NCBI GenBank assembly: GCA_002335605.1
Contig: BEDY01000003.1
Location: 434,001 to 498,000 of the forward strand
DNA from: Prillingera fragicola
Lineage: Eukaryota > Basidiomycota > Tremellomycetes > Trichosporonales > Trichosporonaceae
Direction of reading: 5' to 3'
Length of the DNA stretch: 64,000 nt
Shown: positions 54,190 through 64,000 of the stretch, piece by piece
Position numbering within the stretch: the first letter of the stretch is position 1
Layout: each line of letters opens with the position of its first letter
Notes under the pieces: model-generated
Databases searched by the model: none
What the model was told of the DNA's origin: nothing
Seen by the model: the letters and a program-made list of their open reading frames with translations, nothing else
Program-made: the position numbers and the translations under genes

Positions 54190-56574
54190 CTAGTCCTCCT
54201 CGATGTCCATGCTCGACTCGTCAGCCGTCACGTCGACGAATCGTGAGCGCGCCCCGGCGCGCATAGAGGGGAGGCCGCGGCGCGGCGTCGAGCTTCCACC
54301 GACACTCTCCTGGATGACAGACAGAGACATGTTGACGCCGCTGATGCTTGCGCTCGTCTCGCCTGCCTCGTCGAGCGTCGCCGGGTCGGCTTCGACAGGC
54401 AAAGGTCCGAACGACGGGTTGCCCTTGGGGACCGCAAAGGGGTCCATTTCCTCCTCTGCAATGGCGGCGGGCAGGCCGGGGAGGGTGGTTGGGCGGAGGA
54501 GCTCGACCTGCTCGCTAAGCGCCATTTCTAGGAGGACGGTCGCGACGGGGTCCTGTGGTGAGAGGGCGAGGGCAGAGTGGTACAGCCTGATGGCGCCGCG
54601 GACATCGCCTTCCAGCTGCGAGATCATGGCCTGAGACGCATAGGCGACGGCATTGGTTGGGTCGAGGCGGATGCAGGAGGCGTAAGCTGCCCGTGCCTCG
54701 GGCCAGTGACGGGTAACGCGAAGGGCATGGCCGAGGTTGCAGTGAGTTACAGCCCAGGCGGTTGCGCTGGCTTGAATCTCGCCGGCGCCAGCGATGGCGC
54801 GCTGGAAGTAGTCGATAGCGGCTCGGTAGTCTTCGCGGTCGTAGGCTGCGACGCCGAGCTCGTTGAGCAGCAAGGGGTCCACGGGCTGTAAGGATGCGGC
54901 GGTGGTGAAATACTCGTCGGCGAGGACAGAGTTGGAGAGTTGGAGCTGCTGTTGGCCAATGAAGAGGTAGGTGAGGTGAGATCCGGGGAACAAGCGAGCC
55001 GCAGTAGAGTAGGCGGTGATGGCAAGCTCGTGCTCGCCTTCCCACGCAAATGCGTGGGCAAATGCTATCCATGCTGGTGCGAAACGCTGATCAATGAGGT
55101 TTGCCTTTGAGAAGTGACGACGTGCCTCCGCCCAGCGCTTGCCCGACAGGTACCACAAGCCAACAGCGTACCAGGTTGATGCCGAGTGGGGCTCGTCCTT
55201 GACGAGTTCATGCGAGAGGAGGAAGAGACTCGAGTGCAGGCGAGGAATGTGGTGCATACACGTGAGGTGCAGCTGGAGCGCAGCGGCATGACCGGGAATG
55301 CGCTTGAGAATCTTGGACGTGACGACGTAGCACTCTTCCCACTTGTACCGGGCAAACAACTCATCGGCGAGGCCAACCAGTACATCTGCATTGTCGGACA
55401 GAGCGTAGGTGTTGGCGAGCTCGGAGCGGATAGCCGCAATCTCAGCCACGTGGGCGTCCTTGCGCAACTTGGAGAGGTACATGAGGCGGACAAAGTGAGC
55501 GTCCTCCGGCTTGAGCTGCTTGGCGAATGCAAGGTTGCTGATAAAATCCCACTCCTCGTCGGCTTTCATCAGCTGGCCCTCGACCAGTTGGTGGAATGCG
55601 TCATAATTCTTGACGTCGAGCACGAGTGCCTCCACGAAGCTCTCCTTCGCCTTGGCCATGGACGACAAGCGCATGTGCAGAATGCCTCGCAGGTAGCAAA
55701 TGGTCGAGTAGAGCTTGACACCCTCGTCGGCGGCAGGCCGGCTCGCATCGCCTGGCTCGCGGAATGCGGTCGACTCGGCCACAATCTCGAGAGCCTCGTG
55801 ATACTTCTCCTGGGCAATAAGACATTCGGCGGCGAGAGAGCGACAGGCCAGCGAAGTAGTCACAAGACGGCGCCCCGGGCCGTCCTCCTGCATCCCATTC
55901 ACTCCCTCGTCGGTTCCCTTGCCCTTGCCCTTCGGGTGACACGGTGGAGGTAATGGGTCGCAGAGAAGACGCTCAGCGCGCAAGTAGTTGCCTTGCAAAT
56001 AGTGCGCCTGGGCGAGCCAAAAAGCGTCGTTGTCTTCTCCTGGAAGGTCAGAACTCTAAAATCATAATGCGCGCTCACCTGTCCATGTCAAGATCTTGTC
56101 GCCCCAGAACGCCGCCGTGTCGTAGCGATGCTGGACAATGGCGTCATGGCGCCAAAGACGCATGGAATCGATCATGTTCCAACTTCCCTCGCCGTCCTCA
56201 TCCTCATCCTCAATCCTGGTCTCCTCTCCCAAACGCGACCGGCTGCGCGTGCGCGGCTCACTGTCAGGTGCCAGCCGACCAGCGACGGTGGACGGCCCTG
56301 GACCACCTCCAGCGCTTCGAGGCAGCGATGATCGCGTGCGTGGCGACATCTGGGTCATGCCCATCCCTCCCTGCTCAACAGCAGAGAGACGGTTTGGCCG
56401 CGCCTTGAATGGAGACAGCGCAAAGCTCGTGTCCGACATGGAGCTGTCTCCTGGGTTGAGGCTGAATGATGCCGACAGCGACGGCCTCGAGGTGCTCCCT
56501 GGTGGTGGACGCCGGCGAAGGAGCGCTGGCGGCGGGGTGTACTGACCCCCCTGAGGCGGGGTATGTGTAGTCAT
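54190..56574 (-). CDS. CDC16: APC/C subunit Cdc16 (Apc6/Cut9), TPR protein
   Basis: Scaffold TPR subunit of the anaphase-promoting complex, the E3 ligase that drives mitotic exit. Exons 56079..56574 and 54190..56039 (39-nt intron) encode 781 aa. N-terminal 140 residues are Pro/Ser/Arg-rich. TPR helices then run through most of the protein: RHDAIVQHRYDTAAFWGDKIL, AQAHYLQGNYLRAERLL, STWYAVGLWYLSGKRWAEARRHF, AFAHAFAWEGEHELAITAY, LFIGQQQLQLSNSVLADEYF, LNELGVAAYDREDYRAAIDYF and HCNLGHALRVTRHWPEARAAY. The order and spacing match Cut9/Cdc16. The tail after the TPRs is acidic and Ser-rich and ends MDIEED. Confidence 0.93.
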
Positions 56575-56819
56575 GATGTTTTGACGTAGTGAATGCAAGT
56601 GATGGCACCACTCGTCTGATGTTGTTGTCAGCATGATGCATCATCCCACCCACCCAGGCAATAACAAACAAGCACCCACAGGCACTGGCAGTGGGTGGGT
56701 CAACGTGCCACACTCGATTTCTCCGTAAAATACCGCCGAGTGTCTCCGACGCCGGTTGACCCGCTCTTCACCATCTCCAGTGCCCTCCATCCTTACCCAA
56801 CCCACCAAAACCACTCAAC
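56575..56819. promoter_or_regulatory. Divergent promoter, Cdc16 / ATP synthase epsilon
   Basis: 245 bp between the two starts. C/T- and CCA-rich toward the plus-strand ATG. No operator recognised. Confidence 0.4.
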
Positions 56820-57651
56820 ATGTCGGCCTGGCGCGAGTTTATGTCGTGCGTACCATCGCCGGACCGGCATGGCTCATAAGAGTCGGGCTGTCCGCGAAAG
56901 AATTGCCCAAACAGCGCTGACTGAAATGCTCTTTGACATCTGAAACCCGACCAATCCTGTAACCCCACCGCGATTCCACTCCTCCACCAACTGGTCCTGC
57001 CTGTCTACCTTGTCTCGGAATCGCACCTCCCTATTCTTGAACGACTGCTTCTCTCTTGCCTCCCTCGTCCACGGCCTGTGCGTCTACTTGTGCTTGGCCT
57101 CTCTTGCGTCTTCGATTGGTTACTTTTCATCGGCACCTTCATTGCCTCGCCCTATCATTACTTTCGACTACAGGTGGAACAAGTACACCCAGATCGCCTC
57201 GCGTGCGGTCCGCACCGCTCTCGCTGAGTCAGAGCGCGTCGCTGCTGAGAAGCGCGCCGTCGTCGGCGTGTGAGTACGACGTGGAGGTGGAGAACGGCAC
57301 GGATGGGCAGGAGGGTGGAATGGAAAGGTGTGCGTCGACGGCGGTCCGTCGGTCCGCGGGACCGATGAAGCGAGGGAGCATGCGTGCTATCTCTGTCACC
57401 TTAGCGGGGCAGAATGGACACTCGGGGGTGAGCCACCGTGCTGGTGGCCCTGGCTCTTGAGCTGGCTCGTTCTCCCGAGCACATGGCGTTGCGCACACCA
57501 GACCAGGAGGAGTTGAATGCCGTGGCGTTGTCCAAAGCCCTGGTACCAGAATGCGGAGGCTGACGCTGTTCACAGCAAGTTCCAGACCTGGGAGAACGGA
57601 ACCCCCTCGGATTCGCAGTTCGTCGTCCAGCCCAAGGAGCAGAAGGCTTAG
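56820..57651 (+). CDS. ATP15: Mitochondrial ATP synthase epsilon subunit
   Basis: Small subunit of the F1 central stalk of mitochondrial ATP synthase. Exons 56820..56845, 57174..57269 and 57576..57651 encode only 65 aa, the usual size. Sequence: MSAWREFMSWNKYTQIA, then AVRTALAESERVAAEK, then VKFQTWENG and a C-terminal QPKEQKA. The N-terminal SxWR and the NKYxQIAxRxVR block are typical. No cleavable presequence is seen, as in yeast. The two introns are 328 and 306 nt, several-fold longer than most introns here, so two thirds or more of the gene is intron. The gene is missed if only open frames above 60 codons are read. Confidence 0.93.
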
Positions 57652-58633
57652 GGACCTCGAATCGTCATCAACTAGAGGAATGCAAAGATGAACCAGTAGC
57701 AGACGGCGCGATATTAGTGTAAAGCTACATTCGGGCGATATTGGGTGAGGGCTTGGCGTTGAGGATCTCTGCAGGATCTGCGTCTTGATGGGACGGGGCG
57801 TCTTCTCTGGTGATCTGGTGATCGTCGCAAGGCTGGACACTGTTCCCACTGTGTTCGGCGTGCACATGACATGCAATGGGGCAGCGCATTGTCTGTGGCA
57901 TGACAGATGTTCCACAGCGCCACAGAGCAGTGGTGCGTCAAGTGTCAAGTGGAAGACCTGGGATCACGCCCAGCAGCACAGTCTGCAGTTGTCTGTCAGA
58001 TAGTCGATACATGCGTGTGCGCGAGGTTGTGGAGCAGGTCTGGGCGTGTCGATTGGTCTCACGTTCATCGCGATACACGGCAACGATGCACGCATCAGGC
58101 CGCCATCGCTTAGTTGCGGAGTTACTTGCCCTGGTGCTCCGAGGCCTTGCAGACGCGGGACTCGCGTACACGCGTTGTGTGAGGAGCTTGAGTAGTGATG
58201 AGCACAATCGCGATACTTCATCATGGCAGTGTCCACTGCCATGCTGCAGCTACCTGTCGTGGTCACAAGTAGGCGTGGCGAGTTCCACGCACCGAGGTCA
58301 TACAGACCAGAGCATCAAGGGGTGGCATGTCGTTGGTGGTGCGGGGCAACGACACCACCCACCCGACACGGGATAATTTGCTTCCGCAGTCACGGATCTC
58401 CCTTTGTCATCTTAGGGACCCCCAGCCCAGCCCTTCATTGTCGCGTTCCCTCTCATTCACCACCATACCCACCTCCGTCTCGGCCCTCGCCTCTCCTTCT
58501 CTGCTCGCTGCCAACTCTCCGCAGCAGGCGTTGTGCACTCTGCGCTACCGCCGCCTCGTCTAGGTCGCTGCCCGTCGTCAACCTCCGACCACCGTCGCTC
58601 TCACCCAAACCTGATCTCAGGAGCCCTTTGACG
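57652..58633. other. Intergenic region
   Basis: 982 bp between the ATP synthase epsilon stop and the Cdc4-like start, both plus strand. Short overlapping frames only. C/T-rich leader-like sequence at 58430-58560. No RNA gene or repeat recognised. Confidence 0.45.
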
Positions 58634-60936
58634 ATGCAGCACGCCCGGACTCGGCAGTGGACGCCGCCGGCCTGCCCACCGTCACCGCCCAATGGTCCCC
58701 AAGCGCGGTCTTCTCGCGCAGCGGCACCAGCAAGTGGTAGCTCGGCATCAGACATGGCGCAACCTGCATGCTTTCGACGTGCAGGCGAAGAGATTGACGG
58801 CGTAGCGCGCACGTTCGCAGATCTTGCACTACCCCACCCGCAGCCACCTCCCACCCCGCTTCCAGTTTCTTCACCGGGATCGGGTTTGAGCTCTGCACTT
58901 GCCCTGTCGACTTCGCCTCCCCACTCCTCACACACGGTAGCACCGGTCAACATTCCTGCACAGGCATTGTCACCGCCTACGCCGGCTCCTAGCCCGACGC
59001 CCACCGAGCGCTGGTCGTATGCGCCACTGCATGGTCCAGGGAGTGATCACAGTCATGACGACGAGCTCGCGGCAGGAGCTGGCGATGTCAAGGGTAAGTC
59101 TGATAGATTTGCATGTGCGCAATTGGGGCTAATAGCGCAGTGGCCGCCGCTCTGATGGATCAGTTCCGAGGTCTATCAAAGGACGAACGCTTCTCATTCC
59201 TGGCGTCACTTGTGGGCGAGCTGCAATTGAATGAGGCGCTCGTGATTTCGAGCAAGATATCGCCACGCCTCAAGCGTGACTTTTTGAGTGACCTCCCAGT
59301 GGAGCTGGCCCTTCACTGTGTCAGCTTTATTGACGACGCAAGGACGCTCGGTCGTGCCATGCAGGTCTGCAAATACTGGAGCGACTTGCTCCAAGATGAG
59401 CGTCTGTGGCGGGAAATGTTCAACCGACGATTGTATCGCCCCACGCTCTCTCAGACGCACGTGCCACACTCGCCTCCTTCAGTTGTGAATGCGACCACTA
59501 CTCAGTCTGGTCCTGCAGGCTCGACCGGAGGGCTTCCCCCGTCATGGCAGCGCAAGTTCACACCTCAGATTCGCCGCCCCCTCCAGCAGGCGCAGTCATT
59601 CCGCGACCGTTTCCGTGACGCATACCTGACCGAGTCCAACTGGCTCAACGGAGGCAGGCTTCTCACGATGCACTCGTCCATGGGTGACAGCGTTGTGACA
59701 TCACTGGTTGTGAATGACGAGTACATAGTCATTGGAATGGCCAACTCGAAGATCCACGTCTTTGACGCCGCCACTGGTCACTACCGCATTTCCCTTCTTG
59801 GCCACGACCTGGGTGTATGGGCCTTGGTCCTCGTGTCCCCTCGTCCCCGCACGGACAGGCGCCCAGTCTACGAGAAGAACGAGAAGAATGGTCGTCGTGC
59901 CCCAGACAACTCGCGACGTGCTTCCTTCAATGGCGGCGAGTTCACCCAGGGCTTCTCGGTGCCACCATTCCGTTCTTCTTCCGCCGCCGGTAACGACCGT
60001 GACCGTCACCAAGGTGACCGCCCCCGTGGTCGTGCCACGCAGCGCATGCGTTCCAGCGACGTCTGCGGTGCCGCCGCCGGCTGGGGCATCAAGCGCACCC
60101 TTGTCGTCAGTGGTGGTTGTGACCGCGAGGTCCGCGTTTGGGATATTGTCACTGGCGAGTGCGTCTACTCGCTCCGCGGACACTCGTCGACCATTCGATG
60201 CCTCAAGGTCCTCGACGGCCGTCCCATTGCCGTTTCTGGCTCGCGCGACTTTACCCTTCGCGTCTGGGACATTGACCGTGGACGCATGCTGCGTGTTCTT
60301 GAGGGACACGAGCAGAGTGTTCGCTGCATCGAGGTGGCCGGCAACCAGGTTGTTAGTGGCAGTTACGATTTTACCTGCCGTCTCTGGGACATTGACACCG
60401 GGGAGTGTCTCCAGGTGTTTGAGGGTCACTACCACCAGATCTACGCAGTTGCGTTTGACGGTGAGCGCGTCGTGTCGGGTTCGCTCGACTCGACGGTCCG
60501 CGTCTGGGACGCTGGCACTGGAAACTGCCTTGCCATTCTCCAGGGACACACGTCGCTCGTAGGTCAGCTGCAGCTTTCGGGCGACCGCCTGATTACTGGT
60601 GGCTCGGACGGCCGCGTCATTGTCTTCGACCTGAACGACTACTCGTGCATTTACCGTCTCTGTGCTCACGACAACTCGGTCACTTGCCTTCAGTTTGACG
60701 ACCGCTTTATTGTATCTGGCGGTAACGACGGCCGCGTCAAGCTGTGGGATGTCCGGACTGGCACTCGCATCCGTGAGCTGACACGCCCCTGCGATGCAGT
60801 GTGGCGCGTGTGCTTCCGTGACGACAAGTGTGCGATTTTGTGTCAGCGCAACGGCAAGACTGTGCTCGAGGTGCTCGGCTTCCGTCCCCAGGACGAGCAG
60901 GCCAAGGCTGGCTTCAGCCGCACTCCAGACTGGTAG
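58634..60936 (+). CDS. CDC4: Cdc4/FBXW7-like F-box and WD40 protein
   Basis: Predicted substrate receptor of an SCF ubiquitin ligase, binding phosphorylated targets through its WD40 propeller. Exons 58634..59093 and 59141..60936 (47-nt intron) encode 751 aa. N-terminal 150 residues are Pro/Ser-rich. The F-box is at about 195-240: DFLSDLPVELALHCVSFIDD then QVCKYWSDLLQDERLWREMF. A linker with an Arg/Asn/Gly-rich low-complexity insert interrupts the first propeller blades (about 395-450). WD40 blades follow: LVVSGGCDREVRVWDI, AVSGSRDFTLRVWDI, VVSGSYDFTCRLWDI, VVSGSLDSTVRVWDA, LITGGSDGRVIVFDL and IVSGGNDGRVKLWDV. The order fits Cdc4/Pop1/FBXW7; MET30-type proteins are the main alternative. Confidence 0.88.
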
Positions 60937-61470
60937 GAGCCAATGCCGCCGCCTCGCCACATCCACCTACATCCACTTCAACTCCCAGGATTGGTCAAGT
61001 TGTTATTTTACTTGTTGCGCACACAGTGCGTTCATCTCCTCACCAACCAACCCCCACTGTCTACCCGTGTGCATGTGGTCTAGATTGCTACGTACCACCC
61101 CACTTCAGGATAGTTGCTTGTACTACGTCTCAAATCAATGTCATGTTGTGTCCTATATTCATTACGTAAAGAGCATTGATCCAGGATAAACACGTAGAAA
61201 TGGCTGTCAGGAAATTAAGCCCCCGCCCAGGAGACGTCCAGCGTGGCCAGGCGTGGCACCGTGCCAACACGCGCTGCTCGTCATGGCCAGCCCAGTCACG
61301 ACCGTCGTTGCTCGCGTTGCTTACCTACTCTACCTACCAAATCTCATTCAATCACAACCACCTAACTGGAGAGCTTTATCCAACAGCTTGTCCACGTTCT
61401 GCTTCTTTCCCCGCCCCTCGCATCCCCTCTCCATCCTCGCCCCTTCCGCTTCCTGTAGGGGATCCTCAAA
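60937..61470. other. Intergenic region
   Basis: 534 bp between tandem plus-strand genes; presumed 3' flank of the Cdc4-like gene and promoter of the ArfGAP. No feature recognised. Confidence 0.45.
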
Positions 61471-63410
61471 ATGGACCCGACGAAGGCCCAGACGACTGCC
61501 GCCTTTGCGCACCTCAAGTCCCAGAAGGCGAACAAGGTGGGTCTTGGTTGTGGTTGAAGTGCGGAGGGGGGAGGGACGTGTTGGGAGTTGGGTCGCGTGG
61601 AAGCGTCACTATGCGGTCGTTGGGCGCGGCTGTTGGTGTTGTGGTGGACTATCGGCGTGTTTCTGCCGCGTCGGAGCTGTGCGGCGAGGGCCGAGGGCTG
61701 CTTGCAGCGTCAACTGCTTGGCCTAGCATGTACGCGATGAGCGGAAGAGCCAAGGAGTGGCTGCGTTGCATAGCGCTTGGACAGGGCTGGCGGCTGTCGT
61801 TAATCTCGACATCCTTCCAGCTCATCACCGTTCCTGCCCGCGTTGTGTTTTCAACCTCAAACACGCCAGCTGACATTCACAGGCATGCTTTGACTGTCTC
61901 GCCAAGAACCCCACCTGGACCTCGGTCAACTTTGGTATATACCTCTGCCTCGACTGCTCCAGTGTTCACCGTAACCTCGGCGTGCACATTTCGTTTGTGC
62001 GGTGAGTAATCTTGCGCGGGTTGTGGTTCCGAACAATTTCTGACAGTGCAGTTCCACCAACCTGGACACCTGGTCGCTTGCGCAGCTCCGAACGCTCAAG
62101 GTTGGCGGCAACGGCGCCCTCACCGAGTTCTTCAACAAGCACGGCGGAGGCAACCTTCTCCCACCGCAGAACAATGATGCCCGTGCGCGCTACACCTCGC
62201 GCCCTGCCGAGCTGTACAAGGAGGAGCTGAAGAAGCGTGTCCAGGCGGACGCACAAAGGTACCCCGATGGTATCCACATTGACGGTCTCGACCTCACGCC
62301 GATGGGTACCACCACTTCGACTCCTGCCGCTGAAGGCAAGGACGACTTCTTTGACACTTGGGACAAGGCCGCCCCTACTCCTTCGCCAAGGACATCGAAG
62401 CCTGCGTCTCCTGCCCCTCCCTCGATCGGTATCGCTCGTGCCACCCCCACTCCTCCGCCCTCTACTGCCCCACGCACCGTGACGTCGTCGTCCCTTCGCA
62501 CCGGCACCACACGGCCTGCCGTTGTCCGGCCGCAGGCTTCTCGTCTTGGTGGTGCCAAGTCATCCAAGCTCGGTGCCAAGAAGGCTGCGACCGGCATCAA
62601 CTTTGAGGAGGCTCAGCGCAAGGCGCTCGAGGAGGAGGAGCGCGTCAAGCGTCTCGGATACGACAAGAAGCGGGAGGAGGAGGAGGCTGCCGCTCTCAAG
62701 GCGCGAGAGGAGGAGGAGCGCCGCAAGAACCAGGCCTCGGGTATCCAGAGCTCGCGTTCGGCTACCCCTCTGAGCAAGGCGACGCGCGTAGAGGACAAGC
62801 CTGTACCCGTCAAGCTTGGCTTTGGACAGGTTGCCGGTGCTCCAGTTGTGGCTCAGCAAAAGTCGTAAGTGTCGTCGTCTGCGACTCTGTGCCATTGTGT
62901 GAAAGTCTGAATAGATACTGACGTAACCAGGAGGGCAGCCGAGGTCGATGACAGCGTGACTGCGGCCAAGGACCGCTTCGGAACGCAGAAGGGTGAGTGA
63001 TGACTTACAACAAGCAATAGCTGACAACGTTAGCCATCTCTTCGGACATGTACTTTGGCCGCGGCTCGTACGACCCCGAGGCCACCTCGCAGGCCCAGTC
63101 GCGCCTGCAGCAGTTCCAGGGTGCGACCGCGATCTCGTCAAACGCATACTTCGGACGTCCTGATGAGGAGGATGACGAGGACAACATGGGCGGTGGCGGT
63201 GACGGTCTGCTTGGCCTCGAGGGCAACGAGCATGTGCAGCAGCTCGAGCGCAATGTGCGCGACATGGCCGGTCGCGTCATGGCAGACCCCAACGTGCAGA
63301 ATTTGACCGACCAAATTCGTGCTGGCGCACTGAAGGTACGATGACGATGAGGGCGTATGGCTGACTATACCCAGCTGTCGGACTTTTTGGCTTCGCTCGA
63401 GCAGCGGTAA
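61471..63410 (+). CDS. GLO3: ArfGAP of the Glo3/ARFGAP2-3 type
   Basis: GTPase-activating protein for Arf1 in COPI vesicle traffic at the Golgi. Exons 61471..61536, 61883..62001, 62052..62864, 62931..62992, 63034..63335 and 63375..63410 encode 465 aa. The N-terminal ArfGAP domain has the zinc finger C-x2-C-x16-C-x2-C (CFDC...CLDC) and the arginine finger region in [16 protein letters not shown] Lys/Glu-rich coiled stretch follows at about 265-320. The C-terminal Glo3 motif is seen as two ISSxxYFG repeats ([15 protein letters not shown] and [12 protein letters not shown]), which separates Glo3 from Gcs1-type ArfGAPs. It ends [11 protein letters not shown]. Intron 1 is 346 nt, the longest in the window; the others are 41-66 nt. 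Confidence 0.94.
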
Positions 63411-64000
63411 GCTGCGTTGCAGCGTAGATCCGCGTTGTGTGGGACCTAACCTCCACCGGTCTCCCCGAGGAGACCGAGCGCGTCGCCGAAGCGCGTTGCT
63501 TGCCGAGCGGCGTGTTGACTCAAACCTAGAGCCGCTCCGTACATCCATTCATCCACACCCTAACTTAAACCTATCCCAACCTGGTCCCACTCCCACGCCT
63601 TGAGTTCCCTAGATGTCTGCCCTCGTTGCACACGAGTAGTATGAATTACGCATGCAATCCGAGTGCACGACACGGTTGTGGCGCAAGCGTTTGACAAACT
63701 ACCTAGACGGCGGAGCTGGGAAGCGGCTGTGGTGAACTCCTCGGATCGCCGTTGGGTGCTGAGAGGTAGGAAAGCTATAACAATCGCACACCAGCGTCGC
63801 TACTCTAGCTACGGGGCACTGCCATGCTTTGTGGGCCAAGTCTCTGTACACCCAACCGAGACAAGCGATGCCAGCGGTGCAAGCCGCAAGTACCTGAGTG
63901 ATCCCGACAGCCCGCAGCAACTGTTGTGTGGCTCGCCTCAACGCCATTAGATTCCTGAGCGGGATAGGTTAGAGAGTCTCCTTGACGTCGCGTAGCTGCT
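63411..64000. other. Right-edge intergenic sequence
   Basis: Downstream flank of the ArfGAP. Short overlapping frames (for example 63663..63950) have no recognisable protein. Nothing else seen before the window ends. Confidence 0.45.

Noticed and set aside
57270..57575. C/D-box snoRNA in the second ATP synthase epsilon intron
   Set aside because: A partial GATGA box is visible, but I found no convincing paired D box or terminal stem.
59701..60966. 421-codon minus-strand frame opposite the WD40 repeats
   Set aside because: The repeat pattern mirrors the Cdc4-like propeller on the coding strand; no independent domain is present.

Overview
The window is nuclear DNA of a basidiomycete fungus, most likely a tremellomycete yeast and perhaps Trichosporonales; that placement is inferred. 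Evidence: GC-rich, gene-dense DNA on both strands; protein genes broken by very short introns (typically 34-60 nt) with GTGAGT or GTAAGT donors, CTGAC/CTGAT branch points and CAG/TAG acceptors; a fungal gene set (KRE6/SKN1 glucan synthesis, calcineurin B, CSC1 channel, Spo22, Yta7, Cdc4, Glo3). No rRNA, tRNA, transposon, CRISPR array or plasmid feature was recognised. Coordinates below come from splice models built by reading the sequence; none was checked against transcripts.

Layout. 0.5-2.0 kb: amino-acid permease (-). 3.5-4.5 kb: unrecognised spliced gene (-). 5.2-6.1 kb: Rossmann-fold NAD(P)-binding protein (-). 6.3-8.0 kb: leucine-rich-repeat protein (-). 8.4-12.5 kb: Spo22/Zip4-like meiotic TPR protein in about 30 exons (-). 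13.0-15.6 kb: tail-anchored FHA protein (+). 15.8-18.2 kb: coronin fused to a complete dUTPase (-). 18.5-19.9 kb: retropepsin-like protein lacking the catalytic Asp (-). 20.6-22.5 kb: catalase (+). 22.8-27.6 kb: Yta7/ATAD2 AAA-ATPase (-). 28.1-31.4 kb: SPRY protein of the RanBPM/Vid30 type (+). 31.5-34.0 kb: ARS2/SERRATE (-). 34.7-35.9 kb: NIPSNAP (+). 36.5-40.1 kb: long coiled-coil protein with an apparent one-base frameshift (+). 40.2-41.4 kb: ADAL-type deaminase (-). 41.6-42.4 kb: METTL21-like methyltransferase (+). 42.6-44.7 kb: KRE6/SKN1 (-). 47.7-48.9 kb: single-pass membrane protein (+). 49.3-50.2 kb: calcineurin B (-). 50.8-54.1 kb: CSC1-like channel (+). 54.2-56.6 kb: APC/C subunit Cdc16 (-). 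56.8-57.7 kb: ATP synthase epsilon (+). 58.6-60.9 kb: Cdc4-like F-box/WD40 protein (+). 61.5-63.4 kb: Glo3-type ArfGAP (+).

Most genes are housekeeping and unrelated in pathway. Several are divergent pairs with a shared promoter: Spo22/FHA, retropepsin-like/catalase, Yta7/Vid30, ARS2/NIPSNAP, deaminase/methyltransferase, calcineurin B/CSC1, Cdc16/ATP synthase epsilon. Three ubiquitin-ligase components (Vid30-type, Cdc16, Cdc4) lie in the right half.

The strongest candidate for something new is the coronin-dUTPase fusion: one uninterrupted frame runs from the coronin propeller through a Pro/Ala/Glu-rich linker into a dUTPase with all five motifs. The usual coronin coiled coil is absent, and a trimeric enzyme sits where coronin normally trimerises.
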